From positions 1-64,000 of the forward strand of contig VKHL01000104.1 of NCBI GenBank assembly GCA_015146655.1: a DNA stretch of 64,000 bases, written 5' to 3'. The stretch comes from Ochromonas danica (taxonomy: Eukaryota; Sar; Chrysophyceae; Chromulinales; Chromulinaceae). The notes below the pieces were generated by a model. It did no database searches and was not told the origin of the DNA. It was given only the letters and a program-made list of their open reading frames with translations. The number at the start of each line of letters is the position of its first letter. The stretch's first letter is position 1. The translations under genes were made by a program, and so were the position numbers. This document shows, one piece after another, positions 32,143 through 44,800 of this stretch.

Positions 32143-33423
32143 ATGTTTTCAAGTAATTGGCATGTATTGAAAAACTCATGGTTGTGGAGTCGTGTTAATT
32201 CTTTGGCATTGTATCTCACCTTAGCAACTGCTACTGCTGCTGCACTCTACTTCACACACCCTGCCTTGCTAACCTTTACCTCTACGAAAGATGGGGAGTC
32301 TGTTTGTAAGGGAGAAGAAGAGAGGAAATCTCGACGTGGTTTAGTCAATCTAGGCAACACCTGCTACATCAACTCTGTGTTACAGGGTCTCTACTCCATC
32401 CCAACCTTCCGCCACAACCTTCTCACTGCGACACACGTCAAAAAGAAGACTATTGGCTTAGAGTTGAAGTCTCTCTTTCAGAAGATGACAACCACGACAT
32501 CACCCAGCGTCGATCCCTATCGTCTCCTCGCTGCCATGGATATTGACGTGACCATGCAAGAAGATGCTGAAGAATACCTTCTACGACTATTAAATGCTGT
32601 CAAGGAAAGTTTTGATAATACTACTTTAATATCACCTCCAACAACAGTTTTTGAATTCAAGACGTTACAGCGTATGCGTTGTGTGGATCATATAGCAGGA
32701 AGTTGTAATGAACAATCCTTGGATAACTTTGACCTTTCTATTGATTTGAAAGGATGTACTACATTAGAAGAAGCGTTAGATCGTCATTTTAGTGGAGAAC
32801 TACTAAGTGAAGAGAATAGATATCATTGTTCAAAGCATGGTCTGCAGTCAGCAGAGAAGACTTTATGTATTGCCAGTTATCCACAAGTCTTTATCATTCA
32901 TTTGAAGAGATTCTCTTTTGACCCTCACACTATGCTTACTAAGAAGGTAATCATGTTGTTTATTGTTTATTCCGTGATATTTGATGCTGTGTTGGCTTAT
33001 GTTTGATGTCGGTCTGTATTATAGATTGGGCACGAGCTGGTAGTTCCCTTAGAATTGGATATGGCAAAATATGGTACAGAGAAGGTGCAGGAAGATCTTG
33101 AAATAACTGCCAACTATGAGCTCACTGCCGTAGTTGTGCATGTTGGAAATATCTTGGGTGGGCATTATTACACTATGGCACGAGTGGAGACAGCAGATCT
33201 GAACGACAATGAGGACGAGGAAGAAGATGAAGAGGAAAACTCGTGGGTTTTGCTTAATGACAATCAAGTCCTCCAGCAAGAGGAAGAGAATGTGTTGGGA
33301 ATTGCGAGTGGTTATGAAGCTAAATCTCGTCGAGTGGGCAAGTATGGTATAGGAGAGAGTCTGCGATCATCTGCAACAGGGTATATCTTGTTCTATTCTC
33401 GAGTCGAGGATTCTTCAGACTAA
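32143..33423 (+). CDS. Membrane-anchored ubiquitin-specific protease (USP/UCH family)
   Basis: Exons 32143-32946 and 33025-33423, phase 0, 400 residues. An N-terminal membrane segment (ALYLTLATATAAALYFTHPA, residues 22-45) precedes the USP fold. Cys box: GLVNLGNTCYINSVLQGLYS; the region HCSKHGLQSAEKTLCIASYP carries a degenerate zinc-site pattern; QVFIIHLKRFSFD is the conserved strand; the His box is LGGHYYTMAR and the final Asp/Asn is in WVLLNDNQV. It hydrolyses ubiquitin isopeptide bonds. An N-terminal anchor with a compact catalytic domain recalls USP30 of the mitochondrial outer membrane, but ER or another membrane is equally possible. An acidic run (DNEDEEEDEEEN) lies before the last catalytic block. 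Confidence 0.92.
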
Positions 33424-33751
33424 TAGATTAGATAGCTCTTTCAGTTGTAAATAATCATGAGTAATAAAGTGACTTTCCTTATCTTTACTTGCTACTAGTG
33501 TAGACTAGACAGAGACCATACAGTATGGATTAATTGACTACATATCATTGTTGAGGACCATCTTCTTGTACTTAGAACTGAATCAGAACAAACTACCTTA
33601 TTCCATTGGTTGCTAAACAGACTTATAGCCGAAGTCTTGCTCGAACGGAATTGAACATAAAGAAGAGTATTGCCAAAGGGTAATATTGTACTTGCTATGT
33701 AGCTCAACCGAGACACACATCAAAGAGAGCATAATGCTCTTAAACACACTT
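33424..33751. other. Convergent spacer
   Basis: 328 bp between the deubiquitinase (plus) and the exostosin-like gene (minus); 3' UTRs expected. No gene seen. Confidence 0.5.
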
Positions 33752-34915
33752 CTAGTTAATACTTGTGGCTTTAATCATGCTGTCACCACGAAAAATCATC
33801 GCCTGCAATGACAAAAGGGACAAATGATACACACTTGGCCACTCCCAGTTACTATAATTAAATAACACTGCATGCTTAGCCATCGAAACACGCATCCTCG
33901 TCAGCTCATCCGCATTCCCACTTATATTATAGATAGTCTGAACAAGAGCATCGATCTTGTCAGGAAAGTTAATATCATCCTTGTAGACGATCAAAGAGAA
34001 GGAAGACCAATCGATGAACTGGTAGAAAGGAAGCTGGGCTGGAAAGCTCACGAAGATGACGGGAATACAACCTCGGAAGATCGCCTTATACACTTTAGCT
34101 GTTGAAGGTGTATCACCGGGTAAGATCAGACAGAAGAGAGACGTTTCCATACCTTCGTCAAACTCTGTCGCTGTCAGGTTGTTGGAGATGAGAGCTTTCT
34201 CGAGATGCAGTGTTTGTAGGTGGGAATAAAGTCGAGTGCGGAAGAGACGATAAGACTCTCCTAGACCTCCAGCTTCTCGTAAAGGAGCCATCATAACATG
34301 TTTACGCCGAACAAAAAGATCGTCATTACTCATGAGATCATTAGATCTTGCTGGAAGCGCTGTTACATAGGGAATGTATACATCACGCCCATTCGGAGTG
34401 AGCATATGATCCGACCGAAAATGATGAATATCTTGTACATTGCGAAGCTCGTTTATATGATGCAAGCTGACAGTTTCCAAGGGAAAAGTGCCAATGCAGA
34501 AGGTTTTATCGAGATTGAAATGAGCTTCCTGAGCCAGAGGGTTGGTCATTGTGAAGTTATGAAGAAATCCATCAAGTTTCTGCCAAGCTGGTAATTGTTT
34601 ATTGGAACCAATGATGGGAAAGTAGAAAAGATCAGGCTCCTCATTCGAAGTGACATTTGTGATAGCATGGGGATAATGATAGAGAAAAAAGCAGTGGAAG
34701 AGGACGTCTTGGCCGTGGTCGCCCAAGTGGGCGGGATGATCACAAGCAGCAGAGGGAATTGATTTGGTAACAAGTGATGGCAGAACAAGAACGGTAGGCA
34801 TGCTTGTTTTTGGATCTAATTTCCATACTAAAGATCCGATTGAGTGTGGGACCCAAGATAATAATAATAATATTACCAAACAGAAAGATAACAGCATAAT
34901 GGTTGTGCTTCTCAT
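33752..34915 (-). CDS. Exostosin-like glycosyltransferase (GT47)
   Basis: Single exon, 387 residues, ATG at 34915. A signal anchor (LLSFCLVILLLLSWVPHSIG) gives type II topology, fitting the Golgi. The GT47 signature is clear: GRDVYIPYVTALP in the first half, and in the C-terminal half SLFCLILPGDTPSTAKVYKA, then IFRGCIPVIFVSFPAQLPF and FIDWSSFSLIV. These are the nucleotide-sugar-binding features of exostosin and plant GT47 enzymes, which build heparan-like chains, xyloglucan or other polysaccharides. Several N-glycosylation sites are present. The sugar transferred cannot be told. Divergent from the small protein gene that starts at 35629. Confidence 0.9.
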   Translation of the reverse strand: MRSTTIMLLSFCLVILLLLSWVPHSIGSLVWKLDPKTSMPTVLVLPSLVTKSIPSAACDHPAHLGDHGQDVLFHCFFLYHYPHAITNVTSNEEPDLFYFPIIGSNKQLPAWQKLDGFLHNFTMTNPLAQEAHFNLDKTFCIGTFPLETVSLHHINELRNVQDIHHFRSDHMLTPNGRDVYIPYVTALPARSNDLMSNDDLFVRRKHVMMAPLREAGGLGESYRLFRTRLYSHLQTLHLEKALISNNLTATEFDEGMETSLFCLILPGDTPSTAKVYKAIFRGCIPVIFVSFPAQLPFYQFIDWSSFSLIVYKDDINFPDKIDALVQTIYNISGNADELTRMRVSMAKHAVLFNYSNWEWPSVYHLSLLSLQAMIFRGDSMIKATSIN

Positions 34916-35628
34916 TAAAGCAGAAGATAGACAAACTAGATGGTGGTCAGTTGTTGAATTGATGATTGGTGGTTGGGTTTTGTTTGTTCACATAGCGACA
35001 GCAGGTCTGTCTGTGAGGTTCTCTTAGACAGCAGGTGAACCGCCACAGAGAGAGAGTGCAATTTATTTTCTCTTTGTTGATCACTTCTCAAATTCCCACA
35101 AAAAGGTGAAACGTGGGAGGTGACCGTTTTTCGGCTCTCTGCTCTGCTGCTGTATGGCCGTTTTTGTTTTTGCCAGCCACTCACACAGAGAGCAGAGTTA
35201 ACTTAACAAAGAGATGTGTGTGTTTGTGTGTTCGTTCACACAGCTCACACTGCTGAGTGGGATTGTAGTGCGGTGAGAGAGCACACAGGAGGTGGTGCAG
35301 TGCTGAGTGATGGAGGGGAAGTGGCAGCCAGCAAAGAGAGTGAGTGAGTGATCTCATGCTGCTTCTCTTGTCTTCTCTTCCTCCTCCTCCCCTGCTTTGC
35401 TGCTTTACTTCCTCTCAATAGACCCTATTCTTATCCTTCTTCGACTAGTATTACCCAGATTTCCCTCCTACTTGCTCTGTCTCTCTGTCTGTTTGATTCA
35501 GAGAGAAGAAAGAGAAGATCTGCATTTGTGAGCTAAAGTCCTATATTCAAAGTTGATTATCCTTTGCACTTCCTTTGAAAGGAATCCTAATTCTTGTCTT
35601 CTTCATCGTGTTATATGAGAGCTTTGAA
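34916..35628. promoter_or_regulatory. Divergent promoter region with GA/CACAGAG motifs
   Basis: 713 bp between the GT47 gene (minus) and the small acidic protein gene (plus). Contains CCGCCACAGAGAGAGAG at 35040-35056, several CACAGAGAG repeats, and AGAGTTAACTTAAC near 35195-35208. Very similar motif pairs occur in the next divergent promoter (38411-38865). A C/T-rich run lies at 35355-35500, just upstream of the plus-strand gene. Confidence 0.5.
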
Positions 35629-36138
35629 ATGACGTCTTCATCTCAACCTCATCCTATCATCACTTTAGATTTCCAATTTCCGAATGAACAACCGCATTGC
35701 TTCTATGTGATTAATCCTCCTCCTATCAATGTGAATCAAGTTCATCCAGACGCTAAGACTAGTAACACATCTTATGGTTACTCTGGGCGTCATGACCATG
35801 GCGCCTTGCCAACTTTGAAATCTGAAGGAGCCATGGCCTCGGTGGTCTCAGCCTTGGCACAAGCGAAGGAGATGAGCGATCACTTCTTAACAGCTCGCAT
35901 CAATGATCACTATGGATATAATAACAATGCAAGTCATGCAGCTGGTGCTGCTTCATCATCACCTTCACCAGTAGATTTGGTTCATAAGCCAGCAGCGGCA
36001 GCTGCCATTGATATTGAAGAGGAAGAAGAGGAAGGGGTAGATCATCCTGATGGAATGAGAGTGAGTAAGAAGAAGAGACTAGAAGAAGCCAATGCATCTC
36101 TTATGCAGTTAGCCCATGCTGCTTTGGGCGAGTCATAA
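35629..36138 (+). CDS. Small low-complexity acidic protein, unknown (169 aa)
   Basis: Open frame with ATG at 35629 (MTSSSQPHPIITLDFQFPNE). The N-terminal 60 residues look folded (strand-rich, NEQPHCFYVINPPPINVNQV), the middle has an Ala-rich helix, and the C-terminus has an acidic run (DIEEEEEEGVD) and a final helix RLEEANASLMQLAHAALGES. No membrane segment and no known family. Codon use and composition are gene-like and it lies correctly downstream of a promoter-like region. Possibly a nuclear or regulatory protein, but this is a guess. Confidence 0.6.
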   Translation: MTSSSQPHPIITLDFQFPNEQPHCFYVINPPPINVNQVHPDAKTSNTSYGYSGRHDHGALPTLKSEGAMASVVSALAQAKEMSDHFLTARINDHYGYNNNASHAAGAASSSPSPVDLVHKPAAAAAIDIEEEEEEGVDHPDGMRVSKKKRLEEANASLMQLAHAALGES

Positions 36139-36719
36139 ACTACTTACAGTGCTGTTCAACAAGTCGTTGTTGTTGATCTGCCGATTCGCAAATGTCAACA
36201 AGTCCAATGGAGATCAATCTATCTGGATTGCTGACACACAGCATTCAATTTTGAAAAAACAACTATTTTGTCTTGAGACTATCTATTAGGAAGGAGGGAG
36301 AACCTCATAGTGTAGCGTTAAGGGAGTAGAATGAGGGAAGAAGTGATCAAAGGAGAGAAAGAAAGGTAGATGATGAATTGCGCAGGATGGAATGGAACCG
36401 CAACAACCGTTTGCTCCTGCTGCTGTATCTTTGACAAGGTTACTACTACTTAAGCCTTATACAAATCATCATCAGACAACATTTTTAGATGAGCCAGTTA
36501 TAGGAAAGGGTGAGTTATAGGAAAGCTTGGTTTAGTTTTGATTTGAGCCAAGAAAGGAGATGTTTAGTGATAATGTCATTTTTATTTCTTTTTCACTCTG
36601 TTGTTGGAGAGAGGGGGTCGATTACTAAAAGGAACTTTGTCTACAATGCTGTTATGGCAGTGATGGATGCTTGCTTTGCTGGTGATTGTTTGTAAATATG
36701 TAGAAACCATTCCACTGGG
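36139..36719. other. Convergent spacer
   Basis: 581 bp between the small acidic protein gene (plus) and the apyrase gene (minus). A GAGTTATAGGAAAG-type sequence occurs twice near 36494 and 36511. No convincing gene. Confidence 0.5.
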
Positions 36720-38410
36720 TTAACTTGATAACGGTCTTGTTAGCCATCCAATCCACCCAACAAACGCTTCCCGACTCCTTTGCATGAGTTGTAAAAGCAT
36801 GATTAAGACTTTGTCCGTCGCACTTGCAAGTTTTCGCAATGGTGCAAAGAATATTCTCAACAAGTTTCGCTCGGCACGCTGTTGTTGATAATCAAACTCT
36901 GATTGAGCGACTAACATAGGACTGAAATCAATTTCAGCTAATGCAAAGCCTAACGTCCATTCCACTTCTTTCCCACCAACTTCCAATGCAAATGTAATGC
37001 TGCGACCATGTCGATCAAATCCAAAGCCCTTCTCTAGTAAAGTGATAATGTAAAGGACTTCAAAGCAACGATCTTGTAGTTGATCTGTTGCAGTCCATGG
37101 ATGTTTGGCAGGACCTTGGAAAGCTTCATATAAACTACTCCATTCCATTCCACAAAACGTCATGGCTGCACTTTCGATCTCATCCAATGAAGGGGCAGGC
37201 CAAAATTCCAAGTCCATTGGACCTAATTCTCGCATACAGTCTAGAGCATAATAATATACACTCATAGCATAGAAATGATGACCATGAACTTCTGGATGTT
37301 CAATCTCATCAATAGGTGCACCACGTTTGCCTCGATCTTTACGAAGATTGTTATCATTTGGCCAAATTACTTTCTCTATAATATCAATGCACTGTTCTGA
37401 TTCACCTGTACCAACGAAAATTATACTTCTACCCACACCACCATTCATGCCAGGTAAAGTACCTCGTAAGAAACGATGATTGAGGAAACCGCATGGATTT
37501 GGTATAATTACCTCGCCACATCGTCCAGACTCTAAAATATCTTCAACAAGAATAGCCTCACCTCCTACGTCTAGATCTATCGAAGCCTCGTTTATAGCTC
37601 TGGTCATGTTGTCCATAGAACGTGCTAAGGAAGCATGAATATGTTCGGCTTGGATATAGTCCAAGACACGTTCATGAACTCGTACCACGCCATAATTCAA
37701 CCAAGAATGTGACCAGAAGTCATCCGCATGGACTTTATGCCCATCAAGAGTACCATTATAGAAAATCAACTGGGTAGAGGAACCACCCATATCTAACGCT
37801 CCTAGTAGTGGCATGTCATCTACAGGACTACAAACCAAAACACACCATGTCAACACACATGTAGACAACTTAAGAAGAAAGAGAAATTAAGTCAAACTTA
37901 CTGCAAGTTACCGTCAATGCTTCCAGCGATATAATTGGAAGCTAAGACAGCATAGAAGGCCTCGGCATGGCCATCGATCGTTCCCAATCGATCAGCAGGA
38001 ATAATAAAAGGGATATCCGTTCGTCGATTCAATCCTTCTAATAAATGATGCCATATGATGGATTGGCGTACTTCAGGAAGTAATCGCATACCAGCCGTGG
38101 CTTTGATGAAAACTGTCGTACGACTGTGATGATCTGCAGGAATACGAGATGCTGCGATTTGCAAGAGCGGTGCAATATACTCCACTACGTCTGATGGATG
38201 TGAAGAAAATGAGGATAATCCTGGTACTACTTTCCCACATGGATGACTGGTAATATTTCTATGTGCATGAATGTCAATGATGACATGGAAGACAAAGCAT
38301 CGACTCCCAGTAGATCCAGCATCAATGACAACTGCATAATCATCAATATACTCTCTTGACACTATTCTAACAATTAAGAGGACAGCAACGAACAGATACC
38401 AAAGCAGCAT
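36720..38410 (-). CDS. GDA1/CD39-family apyrase (nucleoside di/triphosphatase)
   Basis: Exons 38410-37902 and 37827-36720 on the minus strand, joined in phase 2; 538 residues. An N-terminal signal anchor (WYLFVAVLLIVRIVS) places it in the ER/Golgi lumen or at the cell surface. Apyrase conserved regions: ACR1 VVIDAGSTGSRCFVF, ACR2 FIKATAGMRLLP, ACR3 TIDGHAEAFYA (usual form DGxxEG/A) and ACR4 LLGALDMGGSSTQLIF. It hydrolyses nucleotides; the Golgi form removes GDP or UDP left by glycosyltransferases, which would complement the two sugar transporters and GT47 gene nearby. A C-terminal helix (VLIMLLQLMQ) is amphipathic rather than clearly membrane-spanning. Divergent from the channel gene at 38866. 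Confidence 0.93.
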
Positions 38411-38865
38411 CTGAGAAGGAGTTTGATTGAAGTGGTCTATCTTTTTCTTCTTCTTTTCATCGACGACACATCAGCGGGACAGCCAGACAGAGCAGAGAAG
38501 TGGGGCGAAGGCAGCCAAGTCGCTAAATCTGACCATTTGACCACAGTCGAAGTTAAGTTAATTAACTTAAGAAGAGGGAAAGGCTCCTGTGTGCATAACG
38601 GCCACAGAGAGAGGAGTGACGGTTATTTCTTTTCTGGTTGTGGCGCAATCCAAATCCGTCGCTCTCTCTGCTGTGGCGGTCATTCTGTGCTGACAAAGAG
38701 AACGAGGCAGTTTTACAGGATCTTTGATTAAATTATTATTATTATTATTATTATTATATTATTATTAATATTATCCAAACTCTTTTGATATCCTAGATAA
38801 GAAACTCTTTCATTGTTTCTTCTTTCCTTTCTTCTCATATATAAATAATCTAATTTCTAAGTAGC
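38411..38865. promoter_or_regulatory. Divergent promoter region of apyrase and InsP3R-like genes
   Basis: Contains AGTTAATTAACTTAAG at 38557-38572, GGCCACAGAGAGAGG near 38600 and its inverted counterpart CTCTCTCTGCTGTGGCGG near 38662-38679, then an ATT microsatellite at about 38731-38770. The CACAGAGAG and GTTAACTTAA elements also occur in the divergent promoter at 34916-35628. Confidence 0.5.
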
Positions 38866-41800
38866 ATGGAGATTGACAGTGACGCACAGTTTTTCACAAA
38901 AACCTCACTACAGATTGGAGATTATGTTCTCTTACAATTATCTAATCCAAATCATGGGTGGTTAGCATCGGAGGGTTTGCTCGACAATGATTGTTTTATT
39001 GTCAACGAAGCCGAAAACTTCGACAGCTGCATTTGGCAAATTCATGTGCAGAACCAATACAGTGCTGCTCGTGAGTACAAGGAAGCTTTATTACTAAGCA
39101 TCGAAGGAAATGAGATTGCCCCCTCTAATAATAAGAATAACAAGTCAGCAGATCATTTAAATCAATTACAGCGCACTGCCTTGAATGAGCAACGACTGAA
39201 TGACAAGCTCATGAACATCAAGACAGGAAAATCAGTCGCCTATGGTGACCCCGTTCAATTAAGACATGTAAAGTCGGGTAAGTTTCTTACCATTAGCTCA
39301 AGTTTACTCGCCAAAGAAGAACGTGAGAATATGTTGGTACAAGTTGATCAAGAAGGAGACTCCTTGAGTTGTGTGAACTTCCTGCCCAGATATAAATATG
39401 ACCGTGAAGGACAAAATGTTCCCAATGGTGCTGAGATTATTGTACGTGTTCATGAAAGGCCAGGTGAATATTTACATGCAGCAGCAAGTCGATCGGATTT
39501 GGATTCCAAAGGAGAAGTCAACTGTTCTTTGGAAAGTACCCACTGGACTGTCACCTTGTATCAGCGTGCCTTGGATATCAATTCCAACTATGTACTTGCT
39601 GGTCACTTGGTTACATTACAAGATCCTGATAGTTTAATGTGTATCACTCTGGAAAGACCATTTCCTCTTGACACCATTGATGCCCCAGTGGTCATGGCGC
39701 CCAACCTCAAGACTAACACATTGGAAGGTGGAGAAGGTACAAATCTCTTATGGAGTATCGAGAAGCTTAATGCAACCACTGGTGGGCCTATCTCAGTTGG
39801 ATCAGATCTGGTGATTCTTCGCGATTTGAATTCCGGGCGATACCTTCGAATTGATGAGGAAGGGGTAGTGGCTGTTCGTCATCGAACCGATGCATCAACC
39901 CTAGAATTCTTTCTTTCCCCGAAAAGCAGCAATCAAATTACACCTTTGATTGAGAAAGATTCGTCAATTCTGATCTGCAGTGAGGGACTGTGGTTTGGTC
40001 AGGCAGAGAAATCGAAAAACCAGGTCAATGGTTTGTGTGTTGGTCGATCAAATAGACTTCAAGCTGTTTCTTTACAATTAACTTGCATTGATCACAGCAC
40101 ATCGCTGATCAATGTCCATGTTGGCGTCCAGGCAACGGCCAACTTAAGGCAATTGATTGCTGCAGCAGAAGATTTCGAACGTGGTGTCATTCCTATTAAG
40201 GCTTTTGCGATGAATGTCAAAGCGAGTCTATCTGTTTTAGAAAATGTGTGTTCTTTCTTAGCAATGAGTGATACCTCTGTCAGTGATGAAGCAATTGAAA
40301 TTATGGGATCTTCTGATAAAGCCTCCATCACAGCACGTCAGAACATGGTGCGTGAACAGGGTCTAGTAGATGCTGTATTGGATGTTTTGGAACTCACTGA
40401 GCAAGGAGTGTTTGATTCAATTCAATCTCAGTATGCTCGTTCTCAGAGAGGTAGTAAGAGCAGAAAATCTGCTCATATCGATGATCCCCTCACAGAAGAT
40501 GAGCTTGATCGAACTGCTCCATTGTCCGCCAAACGGAAGAGCACTATGCGACGTACTCTTCTATCTAAGTTATCATTAAATAATACTATGAAGAATTTTG
40601 AAGAGAAGGGGCTTGGAAGTCCTTTGGCTGGTGGCAGTTCTCGTGCCAGCAGTAGAAGGAGAAGTGTGTCAGGTTCTGATTCGAGCGCTAAGGCCTCAGA
40701 AATGGCGTTGTCAAGACGAATGTCCATGTCAGCAGGTTTTGCAAATCTTTTAGAGGATGATGAAGAGCCAAATGCAGTGTTCAAGAGTTCTACTGATATT
40801 ATACGAGAAAGTACTCCAACCTCACAACAAATGGCTCAGAAATGTTTGAAGGTCTTATTGTGTCTGGTTGTGAACAATTTTGCAACACAACTCTATGTTG
40901 CTGATCGTTTGCCAATTGTGTTAAATCAAGTGAAAGATCACAAACTGGCGGTTCATTGTGTTGAAGAATTGTTGAAAGAGAATCTCACAGTTTTACAAAC
41001 AAAAGTGAGAGAACGAGAAATAGATATCTTTGTTAACCTCTTGGGGAGTTCTGAAATGAGTGTGACCTTCTTGAAGCTCATTCAAAGTACTTGCAGTTGT
41101 CCCATGGGTGTTGATGCCACACAGCGTATGGTCACTTACGCTCTCTTCGGACATTCCATTACAGAATTGGAGAGGTCTTACTCTGGAACCAGCAGGCGAT
41201 CTGCTCTAATGCAGTCCATGTCTTTCAAGTTGAATGTGAGCAAGATCGCTGTGGATATTAAACCAGGTCCTTTAGCGACATCTCGTAACCTTGTGATGAA
41301 GTTGTCCGCCAATCGAGAGAATTTGACCCCTGTCACATGGAAAGACTTCAGTGTCTATTGTCCTGAAGATCCCATGGATCATGTTCTTGGATATGCTGAA
41401 CTTAGCGAAGGATTGCCTGAGATTTATGTTTCTTGGACTATGAGGGGAATCGGCGGAGAATATTCCATGGAGAGCTTGTTTGGTACTCGTGATAAAGTTC
41501 CCCTCATGTCAGTTTGTGCAGCTGCTAGAGCAACTCTCATTAGTCGGTTTGCAAGAGGAGATGAACAGCAGGGAAAGTCAGGGACAGGAAGTGGGAGAAG
41601 GAAGCCATCCATTTTAATGCTTCAAAAGAAGAAGCCAGCTAAAACTTCTATGCCATCCCATGTTATGTTTGCTGGTCTTCCTGCCGCGACCACAAAGAAA
41701 ACCCAAGTGGCAGAGTATCTTAACACACAATTGTTTCTTGTAGCAGATCTTTGTCTGGATCGTAACTACGTGGCTATTGGTATCCTTGAGACCATGTATG

Positions 41801-44800
41801 AATATGATCTCTTAGTTACGATGTTAAAGATGGAGATGGGTATTCCAAGCAAATTTAAAGCTGCTGCATGTCGTATTCTCCGCACAATGTACATTGATCG
41901 TGAACCTCATGTTGCAGCTAAATTCCCTCAATATATTCGCACTTCTGTATCTTTGGCAGAAGAAGCAGATTATTACTCTGATGGAGAAGAAGCTTTTAAA
42001 GCCAATGATCATTACAAATTTGCTCTTATCCAACAGATTATAGCTGATTATGTGAATGAGGAGCTTGATCCACATAATTGTGACGAACTTTCCGCTGAGA
42101 TGATGGATCTTCTCTTTGCTCTCGTTAGCTTTGGTTTCTATGTTACCTCTCCTCAGATTCTTGAAGTTCTACGACCTCTTGTACGCATTCTTGATGAACA
42201 TCAAAAAGTTCCTGCCAAGAGACTGGCAGCTGGTTTTGATTCTCGTGCCAACAACCAAAGCAGTCGAAAGTCCGGCTCTTCCAAACCTCGTAATAAGATC
42301 AAGTCGTCCAAAGTGGCTGTGTCTACAAAGCCAAAGAATTCATTAATACCTGGTGATTCTACACGCAAAATGAGTCCTAGTGCACATATGTTTGAACATG
42401 TGAAGGAGTCCATCGAAGTGGACAATGTCGCTCAATGGCGTAAGGACTTCTTGGCTTTGACGGAGTCTGTGCATTGGTCACTCTTCACTATCTACATTGT
42501 CATTGCTTCCATTGTCTTGGTGTTTTATCAAATCCTCACGAGATCTAATCAATTTGATCTCTACCTCGCAAGTACAGCGTACTTTGCTTTTGATGTCATT
42601 ATGCGTATGATGGCGTATAACTTGGTCTATCCTAAGTTGCGTCGTTTCTTTTATGATCCTTTTAACATTATGGATATTTGTATGGTAATCTTTGATATTA
42701 TCTTGTTATCATTGGATTCATATGCAAATGATGTTGGAGCTGGTCGTACTGCGCGAAGCATTCGTATTATTCGTGTGCTTCGTCTTATTCGAGTCTTCCC
42801 AGTTGTCAATGCCATCACTCATATTACGCACGATGAATTTCAAGCTGAGAGTGATGGTTTTGTCACTCCTTCTCGATATCACAATATCCAGCCCATGGAG
42901 GTGAGTTCATACAATGCAATGCATAAACATTGTTTTATTAATAGTTTGGGTTAATTCTTGGGGGTTGACTGTGTGTAACATAGGCAAGAACCATAGTGAA
43001 TATTTTAAAGATTCTCTCCATGTTTTATGATCGTATTCTAGACAAGAAGTTAGGTGAGTGACTGTCTTACAATACACTACTCTACACACTGTGTTCTGAT
43101 GGTGGGATTGTGTTATTTTGTCTTATAGACTTGGCTGTCAAGGCATTTTCTCAATGGTGTGATGAAATCAAAAAGAAGAAGAAAAGTGACCCCGTGGCTA
43201 TTTTAAACAAAATGCTCAACTCAGAAGAAAGTATCACAACAGAACTATCATCTAAGTTTGATAGTGTCTTATTAGATGTGGTGATGTATTCCGATACCAG
43301 CCTCACTCAACATGCGCTACAACTCTTAATGGTTCATAAATCACACAAAGATCAATTTTTACAAATTGCAGAGAAAATCCAAATTGTTTATTCTCCTCGT
43401 ATTGAAGCCATTTGTAAGAATTTGACTCAGATGGTACGTGATTTAAAGAGTTTAGCAGAGATGTTTGAGATTTGGTGTGATTTAGAAAGTGAAGAAGATC
43501 AACGATCTGCTCATCGATGTGGAGAGATCTTAGGCAATATTAAAGGTTATCTCACTAATACCAATGATGATCGTACACTTGGTATGCGTAGTATTGTTTT
43601 AGTAGATGAAGAAGTACAACATATTCTACGTAACTTAGATGCTATGACAGCTTTCATGGCATTATTAGAAGCTTTATATGATGGTGGTCGTGAAGAATTA
43701 AGACCTCAAGTAGAAGAGATTATGAGAAGTTGTTGTGATCTCATTTGTTGGTTTATGAAAAGTTTAGATTCTAATCAAATGGTTGCATTTAAGAATATTG
43801 GTTGGTTTATGGAATTGATTGATGCTGGAATTAACAGTTCCAGTGTAGTACGAATTATGTTAGAAGGCAATCATGGTAAGACTTTCCCTGTCTCTGTCTC
43901 AAACGTTCTCTCTCTTATCTAACCTGCTTCTTGTTCATTAGCACTGATTAAACAATGTCCTCGACGCTATCTGAATGAATGTGCACAAAAGATTGTCTTA
44001 TCGGGTCGTAAACCAGAATATCTGGATCTCTTTGTTGGAATGACAGAATTCTCACGATTTGCTTTAACTACTATTACAGGTGTTGAAGCAGAGATTTCTA
44101 GTTATCTTACAGCAAGAGAATGGAAAGAACATGTCTTACTTTGGTGTTGTTCTTATGATTCAGAAGATTATCGTGAACGTAAGAAGGCTATGCAGAAAGT
44201 CAGCAAAAATGCTAACGGTCAAGTAACAGAAGATGATCTAACACCTGATTTGAAATATCATTTACGTATTTTAGTCTTATTAGCTAATTGTAATCTAGGT
44301 CCAAAGATTCATGCGATATATCCTGTACAAGATCTATTACATGCTATTGTTGATCCTGATACAATCTTCCCTGTCAAGAAAGCACTTTCTAATCTCTTAG
44401 TAGAAGTTGTAAAATCTTCTATTGATCGTGTTGAGAAATCAGATTCCTTTTGGCAATTATTAGAAGATATGGCCTTAACATTAGAGACTTTACCAACAGA
44501 TTATGTGGAATTATCAAGAAGTCCAATTTTACGTATACAACGTGGTGAATGGATTGAAATTATTGCTAGTTTGATTGTAAGTTTCTTTGAAGGATATGAC
44601 TTTGCATTACATCAAGAAAGTCGTGAGAAGAGTATTCGTAATCATTCTGCTGATCCACGGGTTATTATTGATCGACTATATAAGGCCATTAAGACTTTAG
44701 TTGAATATCATGGTGCTAAGTTAGGCAATGTCTTACTAGATGAGTTAAGCTTTGCTCTCTCTTCTCTCAGTTTACATGTTGATATGGAGAATCTAGAGTT

